Source of the DNA: a bacterium
Lineage (GTDB): Bacteria > Bacillota > Clostridia > Lachnospirales > Lachnospiraceae
Direction: 5' to 3'
NCBI GenBank assembly: GCA_029012425.1
Contig: JAQXMB010000054.1
Location: 1 to 52,469 of the forward strand
DNA: 52,469 nt
A program made the translations under genes and the position numbers. The notes below the pieces were generated by a model, which worked only from the letters and a program-made list of their open reading frames with translations, ran no database searches and was not told the DNA's origin. Below are positions 29,499-38,600 of the stretch, piece by piece (within the stretch, counting starts at the first letter, position 1; each line of letters begins with the position of its first letter).

Positions 29499-30824
29499 AT
29501 GGGGGAACAAAAAGAAGTAAAACAGCAAGTTCCTGAACCGGAAAAGAAGAATTCCGATTGGAATCTCCGGCCGTATCTTGCACTTGGAGCAGTAACCTTT
29601 CTCGTATTTTGCTGTTGTATGGCAGTTGTATTTGTGATTTTCAAATATGAATCCGTCAAGCGTGTGTGGGATGTAGTTGCAGGGGTTTTGCAGCCGATCG
29701 TAATCGGTGCTGTGCTGGCATATTTGCTAAATCCGCTGATGCGCCGGACAGAAACGCTGCTTAGCAAAGCAATTTTACCAAAGGCAAAGAATCAGGAGAA
29801 AACAAAAAAGACGATCCGGACGATAGCAAGTGTCTTTGCACTGCTGGTATTTCTGCTTGTAGTTGTATTTGTATTTTATCTGATTGTGCCGGCTGTTATT
29901 GAAAGTATAACAAATCTTGTTAATTCCATGTCGGACAAGGTGGATGAATTTATTGACTGGTATAACAGCCTTGGTGCAACAGAACGAGCACCAAAGCTGT
30001 GGGAAACCTATCTGCTCGAGGCAAGTGCCTATATCGAGAAGTGGTTTAACGAATCGATGGTACCGGAGTTAAAAAACTATGCATCTACCATCACAGAGGG
30101 TGTGATCGGAGTTTTTGTTCTGCTTAAAAATGTTCTTGTCGGACTGATCGTATCGATTTATGTGTTGATGGAGAAAGAACATTTTGAGGGACTGGCAAAA
30201 AAGATTTTATTTGCAATTCTTCCTACCAGGCAGTCAAATAATGCGATTCAGATTGTTCATAAAGTAGACCAGATTTTTGGTGGCTTTATCATGGGTAAGC
30301 TGATCGACTCCGCAATTATCGGGGCATTGTGTTTTGTGGGATGTGCCATTCTTCGTATGCCCTATACACTGCTCGTCAGTGTAATCATCGGAATTACCAA
30401 TATTATTCCGTTCTTCGGACCACTGATCGGAGCCATACCGTGTATCTTAATCATTACGATTACGGATCCGCTTCACGGACTGTATTTCATCATCTTTGTT
30501 CTTGTACTGCAGCAGCTTGATGGAAATGTCATCGGACCGAAGATTTTAGGAGATTCCACAGGTTTGTCCTCTTTCTGGGTAATTTTTGCAATTCTTGTCT
30601 CAGGCGGATTGTTCGGATTTGCCGGCATGCTGATTGGAGTACCTGCGTTTGCAGTTATCTATTATCTGATCCAGAGATTCATTGCGTATCTGTTGGGACG
30701 AAGAAAATTACCGACAGAGACGATGGATTATACCTATGTGACACATGTGGATACAAAAACAAGAGAACTGAAAAGCGATGGATGGGCACATCATGAGCCT
30801 TATCGAAAGAAGTCAAAAAAATAA
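29499..30824 (+). CDS. AI-2E (PerM/TxxA-type) family transporter
   Basis: A 441-residue membrane protein with about eight helices. Typical family parts are the early pair of helices (about 27-75), the amphipathic periplasmic-like region with SMSDKVDEFIDWYNSL, and the C-terminal block GFIMGKLIDSAIIGAL, ITNIIPFFGPLIGAIP and LQQLDGNVIGPKILG. The family includes proposed AI-2 exporters, sodium/proton antiporters and transporters of unknown cargo, so the substrate is open. It is cotranscribed with the hydratase (20-base gap) and followed by a strong terminator. Confidence 0.9.
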   Translation: MGEQKEVKQQVPEPEKKNSDWNLRPYLALGAVTFLVFCCCMAVVFVIFKYESVKRVWDVVAGVLQPIVIGAVLAYLLNPLMRRTETLLSKAILPKAKNQEKTKKTIRTIASVFALLVFLLVVVFVFYLIVPAVIESITNLVNSMSDKVDEFIDWYNSLGATERAPKLWETYLLEASAYIEKWFNESMVPELKNYASTITEGVIGVFVLLKNVLVGLIVSIYVLMEKEHFEGLAKKILFAILPTRQSNNAIQIVHKVDQIFGGFIMGKLIDSAIIGALCFVGCAILRMPYTLLVSVIIGITNIIPFFGPLIGAIPCILIITITDPLHGLYFIIFVLVLQQLDGNVIGPKILGDSTGLSSFWVIFAILVSGGLFGFAGMLIGVPAFAVIYYLIQRFIAYLLGRRKLPTETMDYTYVTHVDTKTRELKSDGWAHHEPYRKKSKK

Positions 30825-30834
30825 GCCAAAGAGG

Positions 30835-30869
30835 GTGGTAGGAAAACAATTTTCCTACCGCTTTTTTTT
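30835..30869 (+). terminator. Terminator after the AI-2E family gene
   Basis: A 12-bp stem with one wobble (GTGGTAGGAAAA / TTTTCCTACCGC), a CAA loop and eight T. Confidence 0.93.
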
Positions 30870-30877
30870 CGCATCTT

Positions 30878-30906
30878 TTGACACAGAAAGACAGCTATGT
30901 TACACT
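30878..30906 (+). promoter_or_regulatory. Strong SigA-type promoter of the TPR-AAA gene
   Basis: Consensus TTGACA (30878-30883), 17-base spacer, TACACT (30901-30906). Confidence 0.82.
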
Positions 30907-30941
30907 AAACATAAGTATATCTACTGATAGAGGTGGACATT

Positions 30942-33398
30942 TTGGATAAGTATGAATATAAATTAAAACTGGATGAAATTGAATCCTTGGCAAACGATAA
31001 AAACTATGCTGCGGCAGCTGAAATTGCAGATACCATCAACTGGAGAAAAGTGCGCAGTGTCAGTACACTGGTGATGGTTGGTGAAGTATATCAGCAGACA
31101 AAACGCTATGAGGACAGTAAAGAGTTGTTCCTCTTAGCCTACGATCGTTCACCGATTGGCAAGAAGATTATTTATCGACTCGCCGAAATTGCAATCGAAG
31201 CAGGGCAGTTTGATGAGGCAAAAGAATACTATGATGAGTTTGTGGAGATAGCGCCACATGATACTTATCGCTATGTACTGCAGTATCATATGAGTAAGGC
31301 AAAGGGTGAGCCGTATGAGAAACAGATTGAGATTCTGACGGAGCTCAAGGAACAGGAATATACAGAAGAGTGGGCTTATGAGCTTGTGTATCTATACTAT
31401 CAGGCCGGCATGCGTGAGAAGTGTATCGAGGCGTGTGATGAGTTGATTTTGTGGTTTGGCGACGGGCCCTATGTGGAGAAGGCATTGGAGTTAAAGATGT
31501 TCTATCAGCCACTAAGTCCGGAACAGGAAGAGAAGTACCGTCAGTTCCGCAGACAGCGCGATGGAATTATTGAAGTACGGCCGGACGATTATCTGGAATC
31601 CGGTGAAATCATACATAATCCTATCAGTATTCCTGAGGTGCATGTAAATGCCGATCGATTTAATACACAGAATTTGCAGGAAGAGCTTGCAAAAGGAATG
31701 CAGCAGATCATGGAGGCCACCAGGAAAGAGACTGTAAATGATACCATGGATTCCATTAAAAAGCTGGTGGAGGAAATACCTTATCTGCAGCCGCTTTTAG
31801 CAGATGATCAGGATAATTATGATAACCCGAATTTGCCGCATATTGAGACGGACGAGGAGATTGATGGTTCACTTAGTGTGAACTTTCAGGAAATCTTAGG
31901 AGAAGAATATGACGGACAGATGAGTATGTCGCTTCCGTCCGGCGGATTACATGAGACACAGATTACCGGACAGATGACAATTGAAGATGTGCTCGCGGAG
32001 TGGGAAAAGACAAAACGAGCAGCGGAAATTGTGATGGAAGATGCCGCTCAACGCAAACTTGAATCGGCAAAAGCACGCGCTTTGCAGGAGGCAGGCGATA
32101 TCATGGATCGCCTGACTGCAGTAATCCCTCAGTTGGATGCAGGTGCAACGACCAAGGAACTGGTAGAGCAGGCATATGAGACGCAGACACCGGAATCGAT
32201 CGATGCAGCGACGGCAGCCATGGCGACGGTAAACGAGCGTATTCAGGAGGAGATTGACCGTCTGCAGCAGGAGCAGCCGGAAGTTGATTTTGGTGAAATT
32301 GGAGTTTCGATGCCGGAACAGCCGGAAGAACAGCTACAGGAAGAAGTCGAGCAGGCGATAGCTGATGCGACAACAGAAGAAATGCCGATAGAAGAGGTTC
32401 CCGAGAATCTGCCGGAGGAGACAGATGCGGAGGAATCGTTTGAAAAGCTGATTTCTGAATGGGAGAACATGAAGGATCCGACAACACCATTGCCGGAGAT
32501 TAGCATGGATCTGTTCGAGGAAGATATGCCGGAGGCACCTGATGTGCGGCAGGACGAGCTGTATACGACACCCGAACCGGTGGACGAGCCGGTTGAGAAA
32601 CCGCCGGTCCATACGGGAGAATTTATTCCCATTTTGAAACTGGATTCAGAAAGCACAAAACAATTGTCGTATTTTGCAACTGTGGACGGCATGGAGCGGC
32701 AAGTTTGTCGAATAATTAATAACTGTGGCGAGTATCTGATTGGAAAAAGAGAGACGCCGCCGGCCAATTTGATTATTGAGGGAGCCTCCGGTTGCGGAAA
32801 GACGATGCTTGCAACCAATATTGTAAAGCTTTTACAACAGAAGACAGGAAAACCCGGAAAGTCAATTGGAAAAATCAATGGAGATACGCTCAATCATAAA
32901 AATGTTTCCTCGCTGATGGATAAGATCAGCGGAGGATGTCTGATTATTGAGCATGCCGGGGAACTGACAAGAGAAACACAGATTGAAGTTGCAGAATATC
33001 TTGCAAATGATACAAGCGGTATGCTGGTGATTCTCGAGGACAATACAGAAGGAATTACAAAGGCACTTGGAAGATGTGAAAGCTTCCGCAATCAGTTTTC
33101 AGAGCGCATCACCATTCCGTACTTTACCAACGATGAGCTGGTAGAATTTGCTAAGACCTATGCAAATGAGAACGGGTACGGAATTGATCCGATGGCAATG
33201 CTCGCATTGCATACAAGAATTAACAATATTCAGAAGCTGGATCAGGCAACAACACTCGTTGAGGTGAAAGAGATTGTGGATGAAGCCATCGATCATGTCG
33301 AAAAAGGTGGATTAAAGAAAGTATTTGGAATTATCACATCGAAACGATATGACGAGAATAACTATGTGATCCTTCATGAGAAGGACTTTGGGGAATAA
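30942..33398 (+). CDS. TPR protein with C-terminal AAA-type ATPase domain
   Basis: An 818-residue soluble protein. Residues about 1-200 form tetratricopeptide-like helical pairs (AAAEIADTINW, LVMVGEVYQQTKRYEDSKEL in part, LAEIAIEAGQFDEAKEYYD). Residues about 250-590 are highly acidic and low in complexity. Residues about 600-815 form an AAA domain: Walker A IEGASGCGKTMLA, and a Walker B-like strand GGCLIIEHAGEL where the usual Asp-Glu pair reads Glu-His. The plan resembles CbxX/EccA-type TPR-AAA proteins that serve secretion or enzyme-remodelling systems. TTG 30942 is preferred because AGAGGTGG lies 5 bases upstream; GTG 30933 is within that site. It precedes the branching enzyme by 32 bases. 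Confidence 0.8.
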   Translation: MDKYEYKLKLDEIESLANDKNYAAAAEIADTINWRKVRSVSTLVMVGEVYQQTKRYEDSKELFLLAYDRSPIGKKIIYRLAEIAIEAGQFDEAKEYYDEFVEIAPHDTYRYVLQYHMSKAKGEPYEKQIEILTELKEQEYTEEWAYELVYLYYQAGMREKCIEACDELILWFGDGPYVEKALELKMFYQPLSPEQEEKYRQFRRQRDGIIEVRPDDYLESGEIIHNPISIPEVHVNADRFNTQNLQEELAKGMQQIMEATRKETVNDTMDSIKKLVEEIPYLQPLLADDQDNYDNPNLPHIETDEEIDGSLSVNFQEILGEEYDGQMSMSLPSGGLHETQITGQMTIEDVLAEWEKTKRAAEIVMEDAAQRKLESAKARALQEAGDIMDRLTAVIPQLDAGATTKELVEQAYETQTPESIDAATAAMATVNERIQEEIDRLQQEQPEVDFGEIGVSMPEQPEEQLQEEVEQAIADATTEEMPIEEVPENLPEETDAEESFEKLISEWENMKDPTTPLPEISMDLFEEDMPEAPDVRQDELYTTPEPVDEPVEKPPVHTGEFIPILKLDSESTKQLSYFATVDGMERQVCRIINNCGEYLIGKRETPPANLIIEGASGCGKTMLATNIVKLLQQKTGKPGKSIGKINGDTLNHKNVSSLMDKISGGCLIIEHAGELTRETQIEVAEYLANDTSGMLVILEDNTEGITKALGRCESFRNQFSERITIPYFTNDELVEFAKTYANENGYGIDPMAMLALHTRINNIQKLDQATTLVEVKEIVDEAIDHVEKGGLKKVFGIITSKRYDENNYVILHEKDFGE

Positions 33399-33430
33399 AA
33401 GTAACAAAAACAAGGAGATTGGGAAGAAGT

Positions 33431-35425
33431 ATGGGAAATTTTACAGAACTTGACATGTATCTGTTCAGACAGGGAACACACTATGACATTTATAAGAAGC
33501 TGGGAGCGCATCTTATGACGGTCAGAAAAAAAGACGGTGTTATGTTTGATGTGTGGGCACCCAATGCGAAGCGCGTGTGGGTGTTCGGAACATTCAATAA
33601 CTGGGATGAGACCCAGTATGAAATGAAGCGGTTAGAGCCGGCCGAGAATGGAATCTACGAGTTGTTTGTACGGGGCGTAAAAAAAGGCGATATGTATAAG
33701 TACATCATCGAGACCACAGACGGAAGATTGTTATACAAGGCTGACCCGTATGCGAATCAGGCAGAGCTCAGACCCGGAACCGCTTCTGTCGTAACAGATA
33801 TTACCGGTTTCAAATGGACCGACAGCAAATGGATGCAGGAGCGCGAGACGACGGATGTCTATAAGAAACCAATGGCAATCCTGGAAGTTCATCCGGGTTC
33901 ATGGATGCGTCATCCGGGACGCGAGGATGATGGATTTTATACCTACCGTGAATTTGCAAAGTCGTTAATTGATTATGTAAAAGAAATGGGTTATACCCAT
34001 GTTGAGCTGATGGGAATTTCAGAGTATCCGTATGATGGCTCCTGGGGATATCAGGTAACCGGATACTATGCGCCGACTTCCCGATATGGAACACCTGAGG
34101 ATTTCGCATATCTGATCGATCAGCTTCACAAGGCTAAAATCGGAGTCATTCTTGATTGGGTTCCCGCGCATTTTCCGAAGGATGCACATGGTCTGGCATG
34201 CTTTGACGGATCTTGTCTGTATGAATATGCAGATCCGAGAAAGGGAGAGCATCCCGACTGGGGAACAAAGATTTTTGATTATGGCAGAAACGAAGTAAAG
34301 AACTTCCTGATCGGAAGTGCCTTGATGTGGATTGAAAACTATCACATTGACGGTTTGCGTGTGGATGCGGTTGCTTCGATGCTTTATCTGGATTACGGCA
34401 AATCAGACGGACAGTGGGTAGCAAATCAGTATGGAGAAAACAAAAACCTTGAGGCGATTGAATTCTTCCGTCATATCAATACATTGATCACCGGACGCAA
34501 TAAAGGAGCGATCGTTGTTGCCGAGGAGTCAACGGCGTGGCCGATGGTAACCGGAGATGCAAAGGATGGAGGACTGAACTTCTCCTTGAAGTGGAACATG
34601 GGTTGGATGCATGATTTCCTCGATTACATGAAATTAGACCCTTATTTTAGAAGCAATAATCATCATAAGATGACTTTTGCGATGAGCTATAATGCAAGTG
34701 AGCGATACATTCTGGTGCTGTCACATGATGAGGTTGTTCATCTGAAGTGCTCGATGATTAACAAAATGCCCGGATTAGAAGGGGATAAATATGCAAATCT
34801 TCGTCTGGCGTATACATTTTTTATGACACATCCGGGAAAGAAGCTATTATTCATGGGACAGGATTTTGCACAGGAGCGTGAGTGGAGCGAGGAACGAGAG
34901 CTTGATTGGTTCTTATTGGCCGAAAAGCCGCATCAGCAGATTCAAAGCTATATGAAGGAGCTGTTACATCTGTACCGGAAATTCCCGTCTCTCTATGAAT
35001 TAGACCACGAGTATAACGGATTTGAGTGGATCAATGCAGATGATACCTATCGAAGTATCTACAGTTATATTCGTAAATCGCAGGATGGAAAAATGTGCCT
35101 TGTCTGTGTCATGAACTTTACGCCGGTAGCGCGGGAGGATTACCGCGTCGGTGTGCCGCAGGCGGGAAGCTACCGACTGGTTCTTAATTCCGATGAAGAG
35201 CGATTTGGCGGAAACGGGGCGCCCACAGAGACATCTTATAAGGCGGTAAAAGGTGAGTGGGACGGAATGCCGTATTCCATCGGATATTCTCTGCCGGCAT
35301 ACGGAGCTGCTATTTTCTCTTTCAGCTACAGACAGAAGAAAGAAGCCGCAAAAAAAGAGCCGGCAAAGAAAAAAACTTCAACGAAAGCAACAAACAAGAA
35401 ACAGAATTCCGGCAAGAAAAAATAA
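33431..35425 (+). CDS. glgB: 1,4-alpha-glucan branching enzyme
   Basis: A 664-residue glycogen branching enzyme. An N-terminal CBM48 (about 30-120, VWAPNAKRVWVFGTFNNWD in part) precedes the GH13 barrel (about 150-530) with catalytic motifs DGLRVDAVASM (nucleophile Asp), VVAEESTAWP (acid Glu) and LSHDEVVH (transition-state Asp). A beta-sandwich closes the fold. The last 30 residues are Lys/Ala-rich (KKEPAKKKTSTKATNKK), unusual for GlgB and probably disordered. It makes alpha-1,6 branches in storage glycogen. No other glg genes are in the window. ATG 33431 is chosen; an AAGGAG site is 14 bases upstream, so an in-frame TTG at 33419 cannot be excluded but is only two bases from the site. Confidence 0.94.
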   Translation: MGNFTELDMYLFRQGTHYDIYKKLGAHLMTVRKKDGVMFDVWAPNAKRVWVFGTFNNWDETQYEMKRLEPAENGIYELFVRGVKKGDMYKYIIETTDGRLLYKADPYANQAELRPGTASVVTDITGFKWTDSKWMQERETTDVYKKPMAILEVHPGSWMRHPGREDDGFYTYREFAKSLIDYVKEMGYTHVELMGISEYPYDGSWGYQVTGYYAPTSRYGTPEDFAYLIDQLHKAKIGVILDWVPAHFPKDAHGLACFDGSCLYEYADPRKGEHPDWGTKIFDYGRNEVKNFLIGSALMWIENYHIDGLRVDAVASMLYLDYGKSDGQWVANQYGENKNLEAIEFFRHINTLITGRNKGAIVVAEESTAWPMVTGDAKDGGLNFSLKWNMGWMHDFLDYMKLDPYFRSNNHHKMTFAMSYNASERYILVLSHDEVVHLKCSMINKMPGLEGDKYANLRLAYTFFMTHPGKKLLFMGQDFAQEREWSEERELDWFLLAEKPHQQIQSYMKELLHLYRKFPSLYELDHEYNGFEWINADDTYRSIYSYIRKSQDGKMCLVCVMNFTPVAREDYRVGVPQAGSYRLVLNSDEERFGGNGAPTETSYKAVKGEWDGMPYSIGYSLPAYGAAIFSFSYRQKKEAAKKEPAKKKTSTKATNKKQNSGKKK

Positions 35426-35431
35426 TCATTC

Positions 35432-35478
35432 AGAGCCACAGTCTGACGATGTCAGAACTGCTGGCTCTAATTTTTTTT
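35432..35478 (+). terminator. Terminator of the TPR-AAA / glgB unit
   Basis: Outer stem AGAGCCA / TGGCTCT and an inner CTGAC / GTCAG stem, followed by a run of eight T. Confidence 0.87.
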
Positions 35479-35528
35479 GACCAAAAATCCGAAATAGAAG
35501 ATATAGCATTTGACAAAGGAGATCGTAT

Positions 35529-38500
35529 ATGTACATAGAGCCGGTTGAGACAAGAGGAAGTTTTTCAAATACTCAGATTGTAGGAAGTGCTCAGGAACAA
35601 TCCGTAAAGCAGAGTGAGAAAAAGCGCGAAACGGGGAATGGAATCGTTCGTGCATCTGCAGAACTGACAAGTGATGTTACATATGGAAAACAGGGCGATA
35701 AAAAGGCAAAATCCGCACAGGATATTATGGACAGCGCCGGTAATCTGGATGCGGTTCAGAAGAAAAACGAGATGGTTGTGGGAGCAAATACAACCGACAG
35801 CGCTGATGTAGAAAAGCTTCGTGAAGATGGCTTTTCTTTGCATGATACAGATATCCATACGGTCGTAACAGAGACCGATAAAATACAGATGCAGCTTGCC
35901 AAAGCTGGCAAGGATACGAGCTATTATTCCGATGATTTAAGCCCGGAGCAGATTGCGCAGATAGCAGGAAACGCGGCACTTGCAAGCCAGTATGAAACGG
36001 CAATTGCGCAGGCGCAGGCACTCGAAGCGCTTGGGGAAGGTGCAGTGAAATACCTGATTGATAATGATTTAATGCCAACGATAGAAAATCTCTATCAGGC
36101 ACAGTACAACGGGGGCAGCGCATATGTAAAGCAGCCGCAGGCAGAAGAATTTGATTCGCAGATGCGTGAGCAGATAACAAAAATAATTGCATCAGCCGGA
36201 CGGATGCCAACGGAGTCATTGATGGAGGATGCAAAATGGCTTGCGGCAAATAATCTTCCGGTAACAGCTGAGACCATCAATTATCTACAGCAGTTAAAGG
36301 ATTTGGCGTTACCGCCGGAAAATGGCGAGGTAATAGAAGCCATGCAGGCAGCAGTTGCAGAGGGAAAAACTCCGTCGCAGGCCTATCTGGCAGACGGATA
36401 TTCTTTCAGTGAGCGTGCGGAAGAAGCAGTCGTTTCTTTGGAACAGGTAACCGACGAGGAGCTGTCCTATGTCCTTTCACAGGGACAGGAACTCACAATA
36501 GAAACACTGAAAGAGGCAAAAAATATTCTTAGCGCACAGAACGGTACATCAGAGTCCGGCATGTCATTTTCCGTCGATTCGCTTGCGCTTCTTAAAGCAA
36601 AGCGACAATTAGAAGAGATACGGCTTGCCATGACCACGGAGGCAAACTACGGTCTGCTTAAGCGTGGCATGGAAATTGAGACAAGACCACTCGAGCAGCT
36701 TGTCGAAGACTTAAAAGCCCAAGAGAAAGCTTATTATGAAGGTCTCTTTGGCGTGGAGAAGCATCCATCCGAAGATCAGCTTGCACTGTTTCAGGAAACA
36801 CTTAAGACAGCCGAAGAATTGCAAACGATGCCTGCATATGCGATTGGCAGCAGTATGTATGATGGAACGATTGAGAGTCTTCATGCCGCCGGAAATCACA
36901 TGCAGGATGATTTTACCCGTGCAGGGGAAGCCTATGAGACCATGATGACAACGCCAAGAAGCGACCTTGGAGATTCCATCAGGAAGGCATTTGCGAATGT
37001 GGATGAGTTGTTGAAGGCATTGGATATGGAGCAGACGCCTGCAAATGAGCGAGCGGTTCGAATTCTTTCTTATAATCGGACTGAGGTAACGGAGCAGTCG
37101 ATTCTTGAGATAAAGCTTGCAGACAGACAGGTTCAGCAGGCGTTTGACAGCCTAAAGCCTTCCGTTGTCCGGGAGATGATCAAAGAGGGACTAAATCCGC
37201 TGAAGCTGAATATGGAAGAGCTGAATACACAGGCAAATCGCATTGCAGAAAAAATAGGTGCGAACGACGAGGTAACAAAATTCAGCGAATATTTATGGAA
37301 GCTTGAACAGAACCATTCCATCAGCGAAAAAGAGCGTGACTCTTATATCGGTATTTACCGGCTGATTCAGCAGGTAGAAGCGGGAGATGGTGCAGCCATT
37401 GGAGCATTGGTTGGACAGGGCGCGACGCTTACAATGGAAAATCTGTTGATGGCGGTTCGCTCTGAAAAAAAGGGCAATATGGATTATTCCATTGATGACG
37501 ACTTTTCAGGTGTGGACGGAGCTATTGTCGGAAAATCCATTACGGATCAGATTAATGCCGCCTATGAGATGGAGTGCTTTAAGGAAGTACAAAAGCTTGC
37601 AGATGAGCCGGAAGCCTTTACTGATTTGTTACAGTCGGGTGACTGGCAGCAGATGACACCGGAACAATTGATGGAAAAGCTGATGGAATATGTGCCTGAT
37701 GACAAGCGGCAGCAGGCATTTGACGAGCAGCTGCTTGAGGATCTGAAAGCTGCCGCCACAGCGCAGGATGCCTGTTATGAGATGCTGGAAAATGCAGATC
37801 TGCAGGTCAGTGTTAACAATGTGCTTGCAATGCAGCAGTTTATATATACACCAAATGAGACCTATAAACGCCTGCTAAAGATGTTTGACACCGTCGAAAA
37901 GACATCAGAAAGTGAGGAACTGCTTTCTGAAATAGCAAAGATAAAGGAAGAGATACTTCAAAGAATCGGAGAGGATATCCGGACACCGGAAGAGCTTGCA
38001 AAGGCACAGCAGACGCTTGCTGAAGTAGCAGAGCACTGCAGCCAGACTTATATGTATGAAGAAGGTATGACCGCGCTCGATCTGCGCCAGCTTCAGATAT
38101 CTACAAAGGCACTGCAAATCGGTGCAAAGCTCGCAAAAAATGAGCAGTATCAGATTCCCATACTGACCAGCGATGGTGTCGTTGGAGTCAATGTAAAAAT
38201 CGTAAGAACAGAGCAGAAAAAGGGAACGGTTCAGATTTCTATGCAGGTTCCGGCCTATGGAAATGTGTCCGCAGAATTAAAACCGAAATCGGACCGCGTG
38301 GACGGATATATCGCCGCGGATTCCCGTACAGCAGTTGACTGGTTAGAGAGCAAAACCGAGCAGATAAATGCTTTGATCGGAAATGCCGTACCCATTGTAT
38401 TTAGCGCGCACACCGATCCGGCAGCATTTGCGGTCCGGGGCCGGACACAAACTGCGCAGGTGCAGGAGGAAACTTACCGTGCACAGACGAAGGAACTATA

Positions 38501-38549
38501 TCAGCTGGCAGAGAAAATGATTACATTTTTCCGCGAAGGACTTGCGTAA
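35529..38549 (+). CDS. Large DUF6240-type repeat protein near flagellin
   Basis: A 1006-residue soluble protein with no signal peptide or membrane helix. It looks like the clostridial DUF6240 group (recognition from pattern, not a search). At least seven related segments recur, of the form acidic helix, loop, then hT-x-E-x-h with x-x-h: LMPTIENLYQAQ (about 180), LPVTAETINYLQQ (240), QELTIETLKEAKNI (317), MEIETRPLEQLVEDL (379), LKLNMEELNTQAN (556), ATLTMENLLMAVR (631) and LQVSVNNVLAMQQF (758). The C-terminal 880-960 segment, GTVQISMQVPAYGNVSAEL then a helix, resembles the FliK hook-length control C-terminal domain. It lies 51 bases before flagellin and may be a flagellar export or length-control factor (inference). 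Confidence 0.72.
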   Translation: MYIEPVETRGSFSNTQIVGSAQEQSVKQSEKKRETGNGIVRASAELTSDVTYGKQGDKKAKSAQDIMDSAGNLDAVQKKNEMVVGANTTDSADVEKLREDGFSLHDTDIHTVVTETDKIQMQLAKAGKDTSYYSDDLSPEQIAQIAGNAALASQYETAIAQAQALEALGEGAVKYLIDNDLMPTIENLYQAQYNGGSAYVKQPQAEEFDSQMREQITKIIASAGRMPTESLMEDAKWLAANNLPVTAETINYLQQLKDLALPPENGEVIEAMQAAVAEGKTPSQAYLADGYSFSERAEEAVVSLEQVTDEELSYVLSQGQELTIETLKEAKNILSAQNGTSESGMSFSVDSLALLKAKRQLEEIRLAMTTEANYGLLKRGMEIETRPLEQLVEDLKAQEKAYYEGLFGVEKHPSEDQLALFQETLKTAEELQTMPAYAIGSSMYDGTIESLHAAGNHMQDDFTRAGEAYETMMTTPRSDLGDSIRKAFANVDELLKALDMEQTPANERAVRILSYNRTEVTEQSILEIKLADRQVQQAFDSLKPSVVREMIKEGLNPLKLNMEELNTQANRIAEKIGANDEVTKFSEYLWKLEQNHSISEKERDSYIGIYRLIQQVEAGDGAAIGALVGQGATLTMENLLMAVRSEKKGNMDYSIDDDFSGVDGAIVGKSITDQINAAYEMECFKEVQKLADEPEAFTDLLQSGDWQQMTPEQLMEKLMEYVPDDKRQQAFDEQLLEDLKAAATAQDACYEMLENADLQVSVNNVLAMQQFIYTPNETYKRLLKMFDTVEKTSESEELLSEIAKIKEEILQRIGEDIRTPEELAKAQQTLAEVAEHCSQTYMYEEGMTALDLRQLQISTKALQIGAKLAKNEQYQIPILTSDGVVGVNVKIVRTEQKKGTVQISMQVPAYGNVSAELKPKSDRVDGYIAADSRTAVDWLESKTEQINALIGNAVPIVFSAHTDPAAFAVRGRTQTAQVQEETYRAQTKELYQLAEKMITFFREGLA

Positions 38550-38600
38550 GAGAGGAAAACAGACGATATACAGTTTGAATGATTAATAGGAGGTCAGCCT

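Noticed and set aside
32243-32893. Long antisense frame (216 codons) in the TPR-AAA gene
   Set aside because: It mirrors the acidic low-complexity part of the sense gene, giving a Ser-rich product without start signals.
35725-36249. Antisense frame of 174 codons in the 1006-residue protein gene
   Set aside because: No ribosome site or promoter; the sense frame is clearly coding across the whole region.
38547-38569. Possible sigma-28 promoter of flagellin (GACGATAT at 38562)
   Set aside because: The -10 resembles the consensus but no TAAA-type -35 lies at the required distance.
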